Both the position numbers and the translations under genes were made by a program. The notes under the pieces are model-generated. The model saw only the letters and a program-made list of their open reading frames with translations. It did not search any database and was not told the DNA's origin. 64,000 nucleotides of DNA from Azospirillum tabaci (GTDB lineage: Bacteria > Pseudomonadota > Alphaproteobacteria > Azospirillales > Azospirillaceae), in contig NZ_JACCJY010000022.1 of NCBI RefSeq assembly GCF_014596085.1, positions 61,581 through 125,580 on the forward strand, given 5' to 3'. Of the stretch, positions 26,502 to 35,196 are shown piece by piece. Position 1 is the first letter of the stretch. Each line of letters begins with the position of its first letter.

Positions 26502-28166
26502 ATGGATCTCTGGCGCATCCTGAGACGCGACGCCCTGCGCAACATGCAGCCGCTGATGCTGCTGGCGGTGCTGGCGGCGGCCCTCAACCTCGCCCTGCTG
26601 ACCTCGCTGAACAGCGCGCTGGTCATCATGGACGATCCGGAGGGGTTGCAGCGTCTGCTGTTCATCTTCCTGCTGTCCGCCTTCTCCTGGCGGTTCGCGC
26701 AGGGCTGGATGATGAGCGCGGCGTCCAAGCGGATGCAGGCGGCGCTGGCGATCCTGCGCGTCGACCTGCTGCGCCGGGCGGTGGCCGCCGACCTGCCGGA
26801 CGCCATGGCGGTCGGTTCCACCCGCCTCGCCCAGGTCGCCGGGCCGGAGCTTCAGCTTCTCGCCCAGGCGGTGCCGACGCTGGTCATCAGCTTCCAGTCG
26901 GTCGCGGCGATCATCCTCTGCCTGCTCTACCTCGCCACGCTGTCGAACGCCGCGGTGCTGATCGTGCTGGCCTTCCTGACGGTCGGCGGCATCCTGATCA
27001 CCCGATCCGTCCTGCGGCTGGAGCGGCTGTCGGAGACGATCCACGAGGCCGAGGGCGCGCTGTCCGAACGGTCGGACCACATCCTGCAGACCCTGCGCGA
27101 GTGCAAGCTGAACCGCCGCCGCGCCGCCAACGCGCTGTCCGACGCCACCGCCTGCGCCGAGGCGCTGCGCAAGGAGCGCCACCGCTTCGGCGCCGAGTAC
27201 AGCCACTACTTCACGCTGAGCGAGCTGACCTATTACGCGGCGCTGGCCGGGATCATCTTCCTGCTGCCGGCGGTGACCAGCACCGACATCGCGACCGTCG
27301 TGCTGGCCGGCCACGCCGCCGCCTTCATCGCCTACCCGGTCATCACCATCGTCGCCTCCTACCCCTCCTACATCAGCGCCGAGACCGCCGCCCGTTCCTA
27401 TCTGGCGGTGGAGGCGGAGCTGAAGGCGCCGCCCCGCCCTGCTCAGCGCCGGGCCAAGGACGCGCCGCCGACCGGCTTCGCCGACTTCGCCACCATCGCG
27501 CTCGACGGTGCGGCGTACCGCCACCCCGGGCGCGACGGCACCGGCTCCTTCACCGTCGGCCCCATCGATCTGACGGTGGAGCGCGGCGACGTCGTCTTCG
27601 TCACCGGCCACAACGGCGCCGGCAAGAGCACGCTGATCCACATGCTGCTCGGCCTCTACCCGGCGCAGCGCGGCAGCCTGACGGTGGACGGCGCGGTGGT
27701 GACGGCGGACACGCTGGGCTCCTACCGCGACCTGTTCTCCGTCGTCTTCTCCGACAACCACGTCACCCGCCAGCTCTACGGCGCGGTGTCGCTGGAGGAC
27801 GGCTTCGCCGACGAGCTGCTCGACCTGCTGGAGATGTCCGACAAGGTGGCGGTCGAGGACCGTGCCTTCACGACGGTGGACCTGTCGCAGGGGCAGAAGA
27901 AGCGCCTCGCGCTGGCCGCCGCCCTGCTGGAGCGCAAGCCCGTGCTGGTGCTCGACGAATGGGCGGCCGACCAGTCCCCCTATTTCCGGCGGAAATTCTA
28001 CCGCGAGATCATTCCCTGGATGAAGGCGCGCGGCATCACCGTGATCGCCGTGACCCACGACGACGCGTACTTCGACGCCGCCGACGTGCAGATCCAGGTG
28101 GAGCAGGGCGGTATCCGCCGGCTCGACACCCCGACCCTTCCGGCTCCCGACCTGCTGCCCGCCTGA
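26502..28166 (+). CDS. PvdE/SyrD-type ABC exporter 2 (cyclic peptide exporter family)
   Basis: This 554-aa half-transporter starts at ATG 26502, 7 nt after the SPFH stop; the longer frame upstream is a shadow. About six membrane segments occupy residues 15-310. The ATPase has Walker A GHNGAGKST (369-377), signature LSQGQKKR and Walker B LVLDE. The family-typical WAADQSPYFRRKFY and THDDAYF close the domain. It is related to, but not a recent duplicate of, the first exporter. A heterodimeric or two-substrate arrangement is possible. Confidence 0.83.
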   Translation: MDLWRILRRDALRNMQPLMLLAVLAAALNLALLTSLNSALVIMDDPEGLQRLLFIFLLSAFSWRFAQGWMMSAASKRMQAALAILRVDLLRRAVAADLPDAMAVGSTRLAQVAGPELQLLAQAVPTLVISFQSVAAIILCLLYLATLSNAAVLIVLAFLTVGGILITRSVLRLERLSETIHEAEGALSERSDHILQTLRECKLNRRRAANALSDATACAEALRKERHRFGAEYSHYFTLSELTYYAALAGIIFLLPAVTSTDIATVVLAGHAAAFIAYPVITIVASYPSYISAETAARSYLAVEAELKAPPRPAQRRAKDAPPTGFADFATIALDGAAYRHPGRDGTGSFTVGPIDLTVERGDVVFVTGHNGAGKSTLIHMLLGLYPAQRGSLTVDGAVVTADTLGSYRDLFSVVFSDNHVTRQLYGAVSLEDGFADELLDLLEMSDKVAVEDRAFTTVDLSQGQKKRLALAAALLERKPVLVLDEWAADQSPYFRRKFYREIIPWMKARGITVIAVTHDDAYFDAADVQIQVEQGGIRRLDTPTLPAPDLLPA

Positions 28167-28248
28167 TCCAGACCAGCGGATCGGGGCCAGCGGATCGGAG
28201 CCACCAACCGACCCCTCCCCTCCCCCAGACGCGAGACCGAGGCACACC

Positions 28249-29415
28249 ATGATCCTTCTCACCGGCGGCACCGGCTTTCTCGGTGGTTCCTTCTACCTCG
28301 ACGCCGTCAAGAACGGGACCGCGGCGGACTGCCTGCTGCTGATCCGCGGCGCCGACGAGGCCGCCTGCCGCGCCCGTCTCGCCACCAACCTGTCCCGCTG
28401 CGTCGACCGCGCCAAGGCGCAGGCCTACGCCGATCTCTGCCAGATCATCCCGGGCGACCTGCAATCGCTGGCGACCAGCACCGACCCGCGGCTGGACGCG
28501 GTGACCCACATCGTCCACATCGCCGCCGACACCTCCTTCGACAGCCGCCATTCGGTCTGGCAGATCAACGTCGACGGCACGCTGGCGCTGGCCGCCCGCG
28601 CCCGCCGCATGAAGCACCTGCAGCGCTTCCTGCACATCGGCACCGCCTTCTGCTGCGGCGAGACGCCGTGGCTGGAGATGGTCGAGGAGGCCCCCGCCCC
28701 CGGCCACGACACGCCGCACATCGTCGAATACACCCGCAGCAAGGCGGCGGCGGAGCGCGCCCTGGCCGCCGGCTTCCCCGACCTGCCGATCGTCGTCTGC
28801 CGCCCGTCCATCGTCGTCGGCCACACCACGATGGGCGTGCGCCCGAGCGCCAGCATCTTCTGGTTCTTCCGGCTGGTCGACCGCACCGGCGTCCTGCCCT
28901 GCTCGCCGGACGGCTTCATCGACATCGTGCCGGTGGACTGGGCCTCGGCCCGGCTGCACGACCTGCTGCGCAAGCCCGACCTGAAGCACACCCTCTATCA
29001 CATCTCCGCCGGCCTCGGCAGCCGGACCATGTGGAGCGACTTCCAGGCCGCCTTCGCCGCGCACGGCCATGAGGGCACCCGCCCCTACAGCTTCTTCGAC
29101 CCGAAGGGTCCGGAAGGCTGGAAGCCCTTCGATCGCGCCTTCCGTCTGGCCTTCCCGCAGCGCGACATCCTGCACCGGACGATGATGGCGGGCGGGCGCA
29201 AGTACCACCGCTTCACCGCGCAGGACATCGCCTTCGACAACAGCCGTCTGCTGGCCGAGGGCTTCACCCCGCCGCCGCGCTTCGCCGACTACATCGGCGT
29301 CTGCCTGACCAACCCCGGCACGACCATCGCCGAGCAGTTCGTCGACGATGCCGCCAGCTTCGAGTTCGACGAGTCGCTGGCCCCGGCCGGGTCGCCGGCG
29401 ACCGCCGCCGCTTAA
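28249..29415 (+). CDS. Thioester-reductase-like NAD(P)-binding SDR
   Basis: This 388-aa protein is of the NAD_binding_4 (male-sterility / thioester reductase) type. The nucleotide motif is TGGTGFLGG at residues 5-13, with HIVHIAADTSFDS and the active-site YTRSK (VEYTRSKAAAERAL) after GTAFCCGE, then VCRPSIVVG. Relatives reduce acyl-thioesters on carrier proteins or acyl-CoA to aldehydes or alcohols; no carrier or ligase domain is attached here. The 82-bp gap before it contains a 12-bp direct repeat (CCAGCGGATCGG at 28173 and 28187). Its place after two peptide-type exporters suggests a role in making or maturing the exported product. Confidence 0.8.
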   Translation: MILLTGGTGFLGGSFYLDAVKNGTAADCLLLIRGADEAACRARLATNLSRCVDRAKAQAYADLCQIIPGDLQSLATSTDPRLDAVTHIVHIAADTSFDSRHSVWQINVDGTLALAARARRMKHLQRFLHIGTAFCCGETPWLEMVEEAPAPGHDTPHIVEYTRSKAAAERALAAGFPDLPIVVCRPSIVVGHTTMGVRPSASIFWFFRLVDRTGVLPCSPDGFIDIVPVDWASARLHDLLRKPDLKHTLYHISAGLGSRTMWSDFQAAFAAHGHEGTRPYSFFDPKGPEGWKPFDRAFRLAFPQRDILHRTMMAGGRKYHRFTAQDIAFDNSRLLAEGFTPPPRFADYIGVCLTNPGTTIAEQFVDDAASFEFDESLAPAGSPATAAA

Positions 29416-29439
29416 GTCTCATCGCCGGAGAAGGAAGCC

Positions 29440-29859
29440 ATGCCGCTCCTCATCGCCACCCGCCTCGCCTCCAGCCCGATCCACGGGCTGGGACTCTTCG
29501 CCGAGGAGGCGGTCGCCGCCGGCACGCCGGTATGGGCGTTCGACGCCCGCATCGACCGCCTGTTGGAGCCCGACGACGCCGTGCTGGCGGAGTTTCCGCA
29601 GGTCGCCCGGCTGGTCGACTTCCACGGCTGCGTGATCGAGGGGATCGGCGTCCTTCTGCCGGGGGACGACGCCCGGTTCCTCAACCATGCGGACGGCCCG
29701 TCCATCGGGCGGGCCGATCCCGGCGACTGGCGGCGCTTCGTCGCCCGCCGCGACATCGCCGCCGGGGAGGAGATCACCTGCAACTATGAGGACATCTGCG
29801 CCGACGTGCGCGAGGCCGGGGCGGCGCTCTATCTGACCGGGGCCGGAACAGGGGAATGA
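29440..29859 (+). CDS. SET-domain protein
   Basis: This 139-aa protein consists almost wholly of a SET methyltransferase core. GLGLFAEEAVAAGTPVW is near residue 17, the SAM/active-site motif RFLNHADGPS at about 83 (N-H in the conserved position), and GEEITCNYEDI at about 110. The cysteine-rich post-SET part is absent. SET enzymes usually methylate lysine side chains, so a protein or peptide substrate within the same operon is plausible. The stop overlaps the next start (ATGA). Confidence 0.83.
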   Translation: MPLLIATRLASSPIHGLGLFAEEAVAAGTPVWAFDARIDRLLEPDDAVLAEFPQVARLVDFHGCVIEGIGVLLPGDDARFLNHADGPSIGRADPGDWRRFVARRDIAAGEEITCNYEDICADVREAGAALYLTGAGTGE

Positions 29860-30590
29860 CCACGCCCGCGGCGCGCCCTCCCCTGCGGACCAGCTTCGTC
29901 GCGCCGGCGGCCCTGACGCCGGAGCGCCGGGCGGCGATGTTCGCCCTGCTCAGCGTCTGGTTCGAAGGCTACGGCGAGGACTATTTCAACGAGGAGCTGG
30001 AAGACCTCGATCACTGCGTGCTGCAGGAGGACGCCGGGACCGGGGAGCTGGTCGGCTTCGCCACCGTCTACCGGCAGGCGACGGAGATCGGCGGCACCGC
30101 CGTCGGCGCCTTCCACACCGCCCATTGCATCCTGGAGCGCCGCTTCTGGGGGTCGAACGAGCTGGTGCGCTCGATGGTCGCCGAGATGGTCGCCCGCGCC
30201 CGCGCCGACCGTTCGGGACGGCTGTGGTACTGGAGCTACAGCGCGGTCGGCTACCGCTCCTACCGCTACATGCCGATGCTGTTCGTCCGCCACACGCCGC
30301 ATCCGGACCAGCCCCCCGACGCCCTCGACCGGGCGGTGCGCGACCACATCGGGCGGGAGTGCTTCGCCCAGTACTACGACGCCGACACCGGCACCGTGGA
30401 CTGGCAGTGGCAGGGCTACGGCCTGACCGAGGAGGCCCGCGCCATCAGCGAGGCCAAGCTGGACAGCCCGGCGGTCACCCAGTTCCGCCGCATCAACCCG
30501 CGCTGGGCCGACAGCGTGGAGATCCTCTGCCTCGCCCGGCTGCAGGACGACAACCTCACCGCCTTCGGCCGGCGCTGGTTTCCGGCCTGA
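29856..30590 (+). CDS. GNAT-like putative acyltransferase
   Basis: This 244-aa protein overlaps the SET gene by 4 bp. The segment VGFATVYRQATEIGGTAV followed by AFHTAHCILERRFWGSNELV and a helix of basic residues resembles the beta4-alpha3 acyl-CoA-binding region of GNAT acetyltransferases, though the canonical Q/R-x-x-G-x-A is not perfect. The Tyr/Trp-rich stretch RLWYWSYSAVGYRSYRYMP is conspicuous. The C-terminal part has no recognised domain. No signal peptide or membrane segment is seen, so it is cytoplasmic. Assignment as an acyltransferase is tentative. Confidence 0.58.
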   Translation: MTTPAARPPLRTSFVAPAALTPERRAAMFALLSVWFEGYGEDYFNEELEDLDHCVLQEDAGTGELVGFATVYRQATEIGGTAVGAFHTAHCILERRFWGSNELVRSMVAEMVARARADRSGRLWYWSYSAVGYRSYRYMPMLFVRHTPHPDQPPDALDRAVRDHIGRECFAQYYDADTGTVDWQWQGYGLTEEARAISEAKLDSPAVTQFRRINPRWADSVEILCLARLQDDNLTAFGRRWFPA

Positions 30591-30633
30591 AGTCCCTTTC
30601 CGTCACCCCGCTTTTGCAAGCCTCGACCCTGGA

Positions 30634-31818
30634 ATGACCACGCCCATGAACGCCTTCTCCCTTCGCGCTGCCGCTCTCGCCGGCACCGCCTTCGCCGCCC
30701 TGACGTCGGCTCCGGCCCTGGCCGAGCCGAGCTTCGACCTGATCCTCGGCGGCGACGCCTATTTCCAGGGCGCCTACATCCGCCAGCAGCAGGACGAGGG
30801 TCTGCGCTCGCGCGAGTTCGCCAACCGCTACCGTCTGGTCGTCACCCCGACGGCGACCGCTGACAACGGCCTGACCTACGGCGCGCGGCTGCGCATCGTG
30901 GCGGGCAACGGCGATCCCACCGTCTCGACCCGCAACATCGAGAACGACCGCGCCTTCCTCTTCGCCAACGGCGCCTTCGGCACGATCCAGGCCGGCGTCA
31001 TCAACGGCCTGTCGGACGAGTACGGGATGATCGGCCCGAACGTCGAGGGCGTGGCCGGCAGCCCGGACAGCAACGGCATCCTGTTCCTGAACGGCTCGAC
31101 CACCTTCGGCGCCCTGCCGTTGGCCGCCACCAGCCTGCGCACGCTGATCGCCTACGACACCGGGACCAAGTTCGTCTACATCACGCCGAGCTTCGGCGGC
31201 CTGTCGGCGGCGGTGTCCTACATGCCGCGCAGCGGCGACTCCAACAGCTCGATCAACCGCCGCACGACCGACGCGCTGGGCGACCTGCTGTCCTTCCGCG
31301 ACGTGGTCGAGGCCGGTGCCGCCTTCCAGACCGCGGTCGGCGACTTCAGCGTCGAGGGCAGCGCCTTCTACGCGACCGGCCAGGCGGTGCGCCAGACCGA
31401 CGGCGTCGTCAGCCAGTCCTTCGAGGACCTGAACTCCGTCCATGTCGGGGCCAACGTCGGCTACGGCCCGGTGAAGGTCGGCGCCAGCTACGCCTACAGC
31501 GGCGACAGCGGCTACGCGGAGGGACTCGCCCAGACGCGGGCGCAGCAGAACTGGATCTTCGGCGCGCAGTACACCGCCGGGCCGCTGCTGTTCGCCGCCA
31601 ACTACCTGCGGGCGCTGGGCAACGACAGCGCGACCATGTCCACGCCGAGCAAGGCGGACATCTGGCAGGGCGGCGTCACCTGGACCGTCGCCCCCGGCTT
31701 CACCGCCGGGCTGGAGTACGACTACGTGCAGTCCACCTTGCAGGCGGGCCGCCCCGACGGCGGCGACCTGAAGGACCGCGCGCACATCGTGATGCTCGAC
31801 ACCCGTCTGGCCTTCTGA
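30634..31818 (+). CDS. Gram-negative porin
   Basis: This 394-aa protein has a signal peptide (RAAALAGTAFAALTSAPALA, cleaved near residue 30). It has alternating amphipathic strands typical of 16-stranded general porins: NRYRLVVTPTATADNGLTYG, RAFLFANGAFGTIQAGVING with the porin-like loop after it, and VGYGPVKVGASYAYSGDSGY. It ends in the outer-membrane signature with terminal Phe (HIVMLDTRLAF). A second in-frame ATG lies at 30646. A strong terminator follows at once, so this is the last gene of the run. Encoding a dedicated porin with exporters and envelope-spanning proteins suggests a paired outer-membrane route. Confidence 0.83.
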   Translation: MTTPMNAFSLRAAALAGTAFAALTSAPALAEPSFDLILGGDAYFQGAYIRQQQDEGLRSREFANRYRLVVTPTATADNGLTYGARLRIVAGNGDPTVSTRNIENDRAFLFANGAFGTIQAGVINGLSDEYGMIGPNVEGVAGSPDSNGILFLNGSTTFGALPLAATSLRTLIAYDTGTKFVYITPSFGGLSAAVSYMPRSGDSNSSINRRTTDALGDLLSFRDVVEAGAAFQTAVGDFSVEGSAFYATGQAVRQTDGVVSQSFEDLNSVHVGANVGYGPVKVGASYAYSGDSGYAEGLAQTRAQQNWIFGAQYTAGPLLFAANYLRALGNDSATMSTPSKADIWQGGVTWTVAPGFTAGLEYDYVQSTLQAGRPDGGDLKDRAHIVMLDTRLAF

Positions 31819-31828
31819 CCACGCTGAC

Positions 31829-31868
31829 CGCTGCGGCCTTTGGAAAGCTCCAGGGGCCGCAGCGTTTT
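31829..31868 (+). terminator. Intrinsic terminator after porin operon
   Basis: A perfect 10-bp stem (CGCTGCGGCC at 31829-31838 with GGCCGCAGCG at 31855-31864) is followed by TTTT. It begins 10 bp after the porin stop and marks the end of the 21956-31818 transcription unit. Confidence 0.85.
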
Positions 31869-31958
31869 CGCGCAATCGACCCCCGCTGAATTCGTTTGTT
31901 GGCGCCACGGACCGCGGTCTACCCTGACCACCCGAACCAACGTGAAAAGGGTGTGCCG

Positions 31959-32381
31959 GTGTTCGCGTTTCATCTCGCCTTTCCCATCAGGGACATCGAG
32001 GAAACCCGCCGTTTCTACGTCGATGTCCTGGGCTGCCGCGAAGGGCGCTCCACCGAGCGGTGGATCGATTTCGACTTCTTCGGCAACCAGATTTCCGCCC
32101 ACCGCTCGTCCGAGCCGCGCTCGACCGAGACCAGCATGGTCGACGGCAAGGCGGTGCCGCTTCATCATTTCGGGGCGGTGCTGCCGCGCCCGGTCTGGGA
32201 CGCGCTGAGGGAGCGGCTGGAGGCCGCCGGCGCGACCTTCCTCCTGGAGCCGCAGATCCGCTACCCCGGCAAGCCGTCGGAGCAGGGCACCTTCTTCATC
32301 CTCGACCCCTCCGGCAACGGGCTGGAGTTCAAGAGCTTCACCAGCGAGTCCGGCATGTTCGCCCAGGTCGAGGCAACCTGA
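31959..32381 (+). CDS. VOC (glyoxalase/dioxygenase) superfamily protein
   Basis: This 140-aa protein starts at GTG 31959, eight bases after GAAAAGG; an upstream ATG at 31896 lacks such a site. Two beta-alpha-beta-beta-beta modules of the vicinal oxygen chelate fold are visible: HLAFPIRDIEETRRFYVDVL at the N-terminus and FILDPSGNGLEFKSF near the C-terminus. Metal ligands His4 and Glu in LEFKSF are in the family positions, with HHFGAV between. Substrate cannot be read from sequence. It stands alone between the porin operon and the convergent mrp operon. Confidence 0.8.
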   Translation: MFAFHLAFPIRDIEETRRFYVDVLGCREGRSTERWIDFDFFGNQISAHRSSEPRSTETSMVDGKAVPLHHFGAVLPRPVWDALRERLEAAGATFLLEPQIRYPGKPSEQGTFFILDPSGNGLEFKSFTSESGMFAQVEAT

Positions 32382-32397
32382 CGCGCTGAGGGACGGT

Positions 32398-32790
32398 CTA
32401 CACCGGCGGGGCGGTGTCCTGGGCCGACGGCGCACCCGTCTGGACCGGCGGCGCCGCCGGCACGTCGTCGCTGCCCTCGCTGCGGTCGCGGTAGAGGGCG
32501 GCGCGGGCGAGCAGCATCAGCGTGATCGGCGTCGTCACGATCATGAAAACGGCGATCAGGATCTCGTGCAGAACCAGCCGCGACTGCAGCACGGTGAAGC
32601 ACAGCATCGAGGCCAGCAGCACGGAGCCGATGCCCATGGTGGTGCCCAGCGTCGGGGCGTGGACGCGCTCGTAGAAGCTGCGCAGCCGCACGAACCCGAT
32701 GGACCCGATCAGCGCCAGCGAGGCGCCGAGCAGGAGGAGCAGCGCCACTGGGATCGCCGCCCAGACCGGCAGGTCGGCCAGATGCGTCAT
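32398..32790 (-). CDS. mrpG: Monovalent cation/H+ antiporter subunit G
   Basis: This 130-aa protein has three membrane segments (PVWAAIPVALLLLLGASLAL, GIGSVLLASMLCF, ILIAVFMIVTTPITLMLLAR) and the MnhG motif GFVRLRSFYERVHAPTLGTT. The C-terminal tail is Pro/Ala-rich. It is the last gene of the mrp operon and overlaps mrpF by 4 bp. MrpG is one of the small subunits needed for assembly of the Na+(K+)/H+ antiporter. Confidence 0.9.
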   Translation of the reverse strand: MTHLADLPVWAAIPVALLLLLGASLALIGSIGFVRLRSFYERVHAPTLGTTMGIGSVLLASMLCFTVLQSRLVLHEILIAVFMIVTTPITLMLLARAALYRDRSEGSDDVPAAPPVQTGAPSAQDTAPPV

Positions 32791-33068
32791 TCGATCACCT
32801 CTCCGCGCATGAGGAACTTCGCCAGCGCCGCCGTCGCGACGAAGCCGAGCAGCGCGATGATCAGCGCCGCCTCGAAATAGAGCGTGCTGCCGGTGCGGAT
32901 GCCGAAGGTCAGCAGCAGCATCGTGGCGTTGACGTACAGCGTGTCGAGCCCGAGCACGCGGTCCTGCGCCCGCGGCCCGCGCAGCACGCGGAAGGTCGCG
33001 CAGGCCATCGCGGCGACCAGCAGGATCTGCGCCAGGAAGATCGACCAGAGCAGCAGCGTGGCGGTCAT
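32787..33068 (-). CDS. mrpF: Monovalent cation/H+ antiporter subunit F
   Basis: This 93-aa protein has three membrane segments with the MnhF pattern: FRVLRGPRAQDRVLGLDTLY between segments 1 and 2, then ATMLLLTFGIRTGSTLYFEA and ALIIALLGFVATAALAKFL. The start at 33068 overlaps the mrpE stop (ATGA); the longer open frame upstream is a shadow of mrpE. MrpF is an obligate small membrane subunit of the antiporter. Confidence 0.9.
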   Translation of the reverse strand: MTATLLLWSIFLAQILLVAAMACATFRVLRGPRAQDRVLGLDTLYVNATMLLLTFGIRTGSTLYFEAALIIALLGFVATAALAKFLMRGEVIE

Positions 33069-33553
33069 TCGAAGATCTCCATCAGGCGCTTCTCGTACCG
33101 TCCCTTGATGGTGTCGATCCAGGTGCTCTCGTCGACCAGATCGAGGATGTGGAGAAGGATGGTGTTGTTCGCGGAGTTGTACTCCACCCAGATCGTCCCC
33201 GGCGTCGCGGTGATGATGCAGGCCAGCGTCGCCAGACCGTAGGGTGCCCGCATGTCGAGCGGGATGTGCAGGAAGCCGGACACCCGCTCCGTCTTCCGCG
33301 GGTTGAGGATGATCTTGACGACCGCGAGGTTGGAGCGCGCGACATCGCCCATTACCAGCGCGGCCAGCGCGACGGCAGCGCGCGGCCGCTTCAGCCGCCC
33401 GCCCGGCGGGTCGAGCGCCGCGAAGCCCCAGACCGCGACGGTCGCCAGGACGCCGCCCATCAGGAGGGAACCGAGCGCCACGCTCTCGGTCAGCAGCAGC
33501 CACATCGCCACGAGCGCGGCGGTCAGCAGCGGATAGGGCAACCAGCGCTTCAT
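33065..33553 (-). CDS. mrpE: Monovalent cation/H+ antiporter subunit E
   Basis: This 162-aa protein has two N-terminal membrane segments (PLLTAALVAMWLLLTESV, SLLMGGVLATVAVWGFAAL). A cytoplasmic domain follows with the MnhE motifs VVKIILNPRKTERVSGFLHI, LATLACIITATPGTIWVEY and the C-terminal LLHILDLVDESTW. It overlaps both mrpD and mrpF by 4 bp. Confidence 0.92.
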   Translation of the reverse strand: MKRWLPYPLLTAALVAMWLLLTESVALGSLLMGGVLATVAVWGFAALDPPGGRLKRPRAAVALAALVMGDVARSNLAVVKIILNPRKTERVSGFLHIPLDMRAPYGLATLACIITATPGTIWVEYNSANNTILLHILDLVDESTWIDTIKGRYEKRLMEIFE

Positions 33554-35196
33554 GGCGCGACTCCCTTGCCGGTCCCCGGCGCCGCGGGCGCCATCACCCC
33601 CTGGACGTAGCGTTCCGGCCCGTGAAGCGAGCGGGCGGTGTCCTCCATGTAGCGCATCACCGGACCGGCCTGGACGGTCAGCGCCACGCTGAGCGCCAGG
33701 AGCATCATGACCGGCGCGAGTTCGACGAGGCGCACGCGCGGCAGATCGCCCGCCGGCGACGCCCAGAAGACGTCGATGCCGGTGCGGCTCATCGCGACCA
33801 CCGTCGCCAAGCCGGACAGGATCAGCGCCGCCATCAGCGCCCAGGTGGTGAAGGGAAGCCCCTCCGCCCCCTGCGCCAGCATCGGCGCCAGGATGGCGAA
33901 CTTGGCGAGGAAGCCGGACAGCGGCGGCAGGCCGGCGAGAAGCAGCGCGCAGGCCATGAAGGCGATGCCGAGGATCGCCATGATCGCCGGGATCGACACG
34001 CCAATGGCGTCGTCGTCGTCGGACTCTTCATCCTCGCCCTCGCCGAAGGCCTCGCGCGTCACGGCCAGCACGTCGGCGCCGACCATGCGGCCGCGCTCGA
34101 CCAGCTCGATCAGCAGGAACAGTCCGGCGATCGCCAGGACGGAGCTGGTCATGTAGAACAGGGCGCCCCCAGTCACCGCCACCTGCCCGGCACCGACGGC
34201 GGCCAGCAGCGTTCCGGATGAGACCAGCACGCTGGCCCCGGCCAGCCGCGCCAGATTCTGGGTCGCCAGCACCGCGATGGAGCCGAAGGCGATGGTCAGG
34301 ACCCCGCCGATCAGCAGCCAGTGCCCGCCGAACCCCGCCGAGGTCCCGGCGCCGTCGCCAAAGACCAGCAGCCAGATCCGGATGATGGCGTAGATGCCGA
34401 CCTTGCTGAGAATCGAGATGATCGCGGCGGACGGCGCCCCGACCGTGGTGTAGGTGTTCGGCAGCCAGAAGCCCAGCGGCCACATGCCCGCCTTGATGAG
34501 GAAGGCGACGCCGAGGATCGCCGCCCCGGCCTCCAGCAGCCCGCGGTCCTCCGGCGCCACCCCGGCGATGCGCACGGCCAGCTCGGCCATGTTGAGCGTG
34601 CCGGACACGCCGTAGATCATGCTCACCCCGATCAGGAAGAGCAGGGACGCCGCCAAGTTGATGGCGATGTAATGCAGCCCGGCGCGGACGCGGGCGAGGC
34701 CGGAGCCGTGCAGGGCCAGCCCGTAGGAGGCGGCCAGCATGATCTCGAAGAAGACGAAGAGGTTGAACAGGTCGCCGGTCAGGAAGGCCCCGTTCAGCCC
34801 CATCAGCTGGAACTGGAACAGCGAATGGAAATGCGCCCCCGCCTTCTGCCAGCGCGCCAGCGCGAAGACCAGGGCGGACAACCCCAGGATGCCGGTCAGC
34901 ACCAGCATCATCGCCGACAGCCGGTCGAGCACCAGGACGATGCCGAACAGCGACGGCCAGTCGCCCAGCCGGTAGACGCGCACGGTGGCGTCTGCCCCGG
35001 TGGCGGTGTGGTCCGTCAGACAGAGCAGCAGCACCGCCAGCGCCAGCAGCGCCGACGCCGACGCCACCCCAAGCGTGGCCTTCAGCGCCCGCCGCCGCTC
35101 GTCGATCAGCATCAGCAGCGCGCCGACCAGCAGCGGGATGATGATCGGCGCGATCACCAGATGATTCATCCAAGCGCTCATTGGCCACCCGTTCAC
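33550..35196 (-). CDS. mrpD: Monovalent cation/H+ antiporter subunit D
   Basis: This 548-aa polytopic protein belongs to the proton-translocating NuoN/NuoM-like family. Conserved features include FQFQLMGLNGAFLTGDLFNL, FVFFEIMLAASYGLAL with the membrane Glu, and AFLIKAGMWPLGFWLPNTY with the membrane Lys. A GTG start at 35196 is preferred because GGAGA lies seven bases upstream and it overlaps the mrpC stop; an in-frame ATG is at 35181. A hydrophilic Asp/Glu-rich loop (EGEDEESDDDD, about 385-395) is unusual. Confidence 0.92.
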   Translation of the reverse strand: MNGWPMSAWMNHLVIAPIIIPLLVGALLMLIDERRRALKATLGVASASALLALAVLLLCLTDHTATGADATVRVYRLGDWPSLFGIVLVLDRLSAMMLVLTGILGLSALVFALARWQKAGAHFHSLFQFQLMGLNGAFLTGDLFNLFVFFEIMLAASYGLALHGSGLARVRAGLHYIAINLAASLLFLIGVSMIYGVSGTLNMAELAVRIAGVAPEDRGLLEAGAAILGVAFLIKAGMWPLGFWLPNTYTTVGAPSAAIISILSKVGIYAIIRIWLLVFGDGAGTSAGFGGHWLLIGGVLTIAFGSIAVLATQNLARLAGASVLVSSGTLLAAVGAGQVAVTGGALFYMTSSVLAIAGLFLLIELVERGRMVGADVLAVTREAFGEGEDEESDDDDAIGVSIPAIMAILGIAFMACALLLAGLPPLSGFLAKFAILAPMLAQGAEGLPFTTWALMAALILSGLATVVAMSRTGIDVFWASPAGDLPRVRLVELAPVMMLLALSVALTVQAGPVMRYMEDTARSLHGPERYVQGVMAPAAPGTGKGVAP

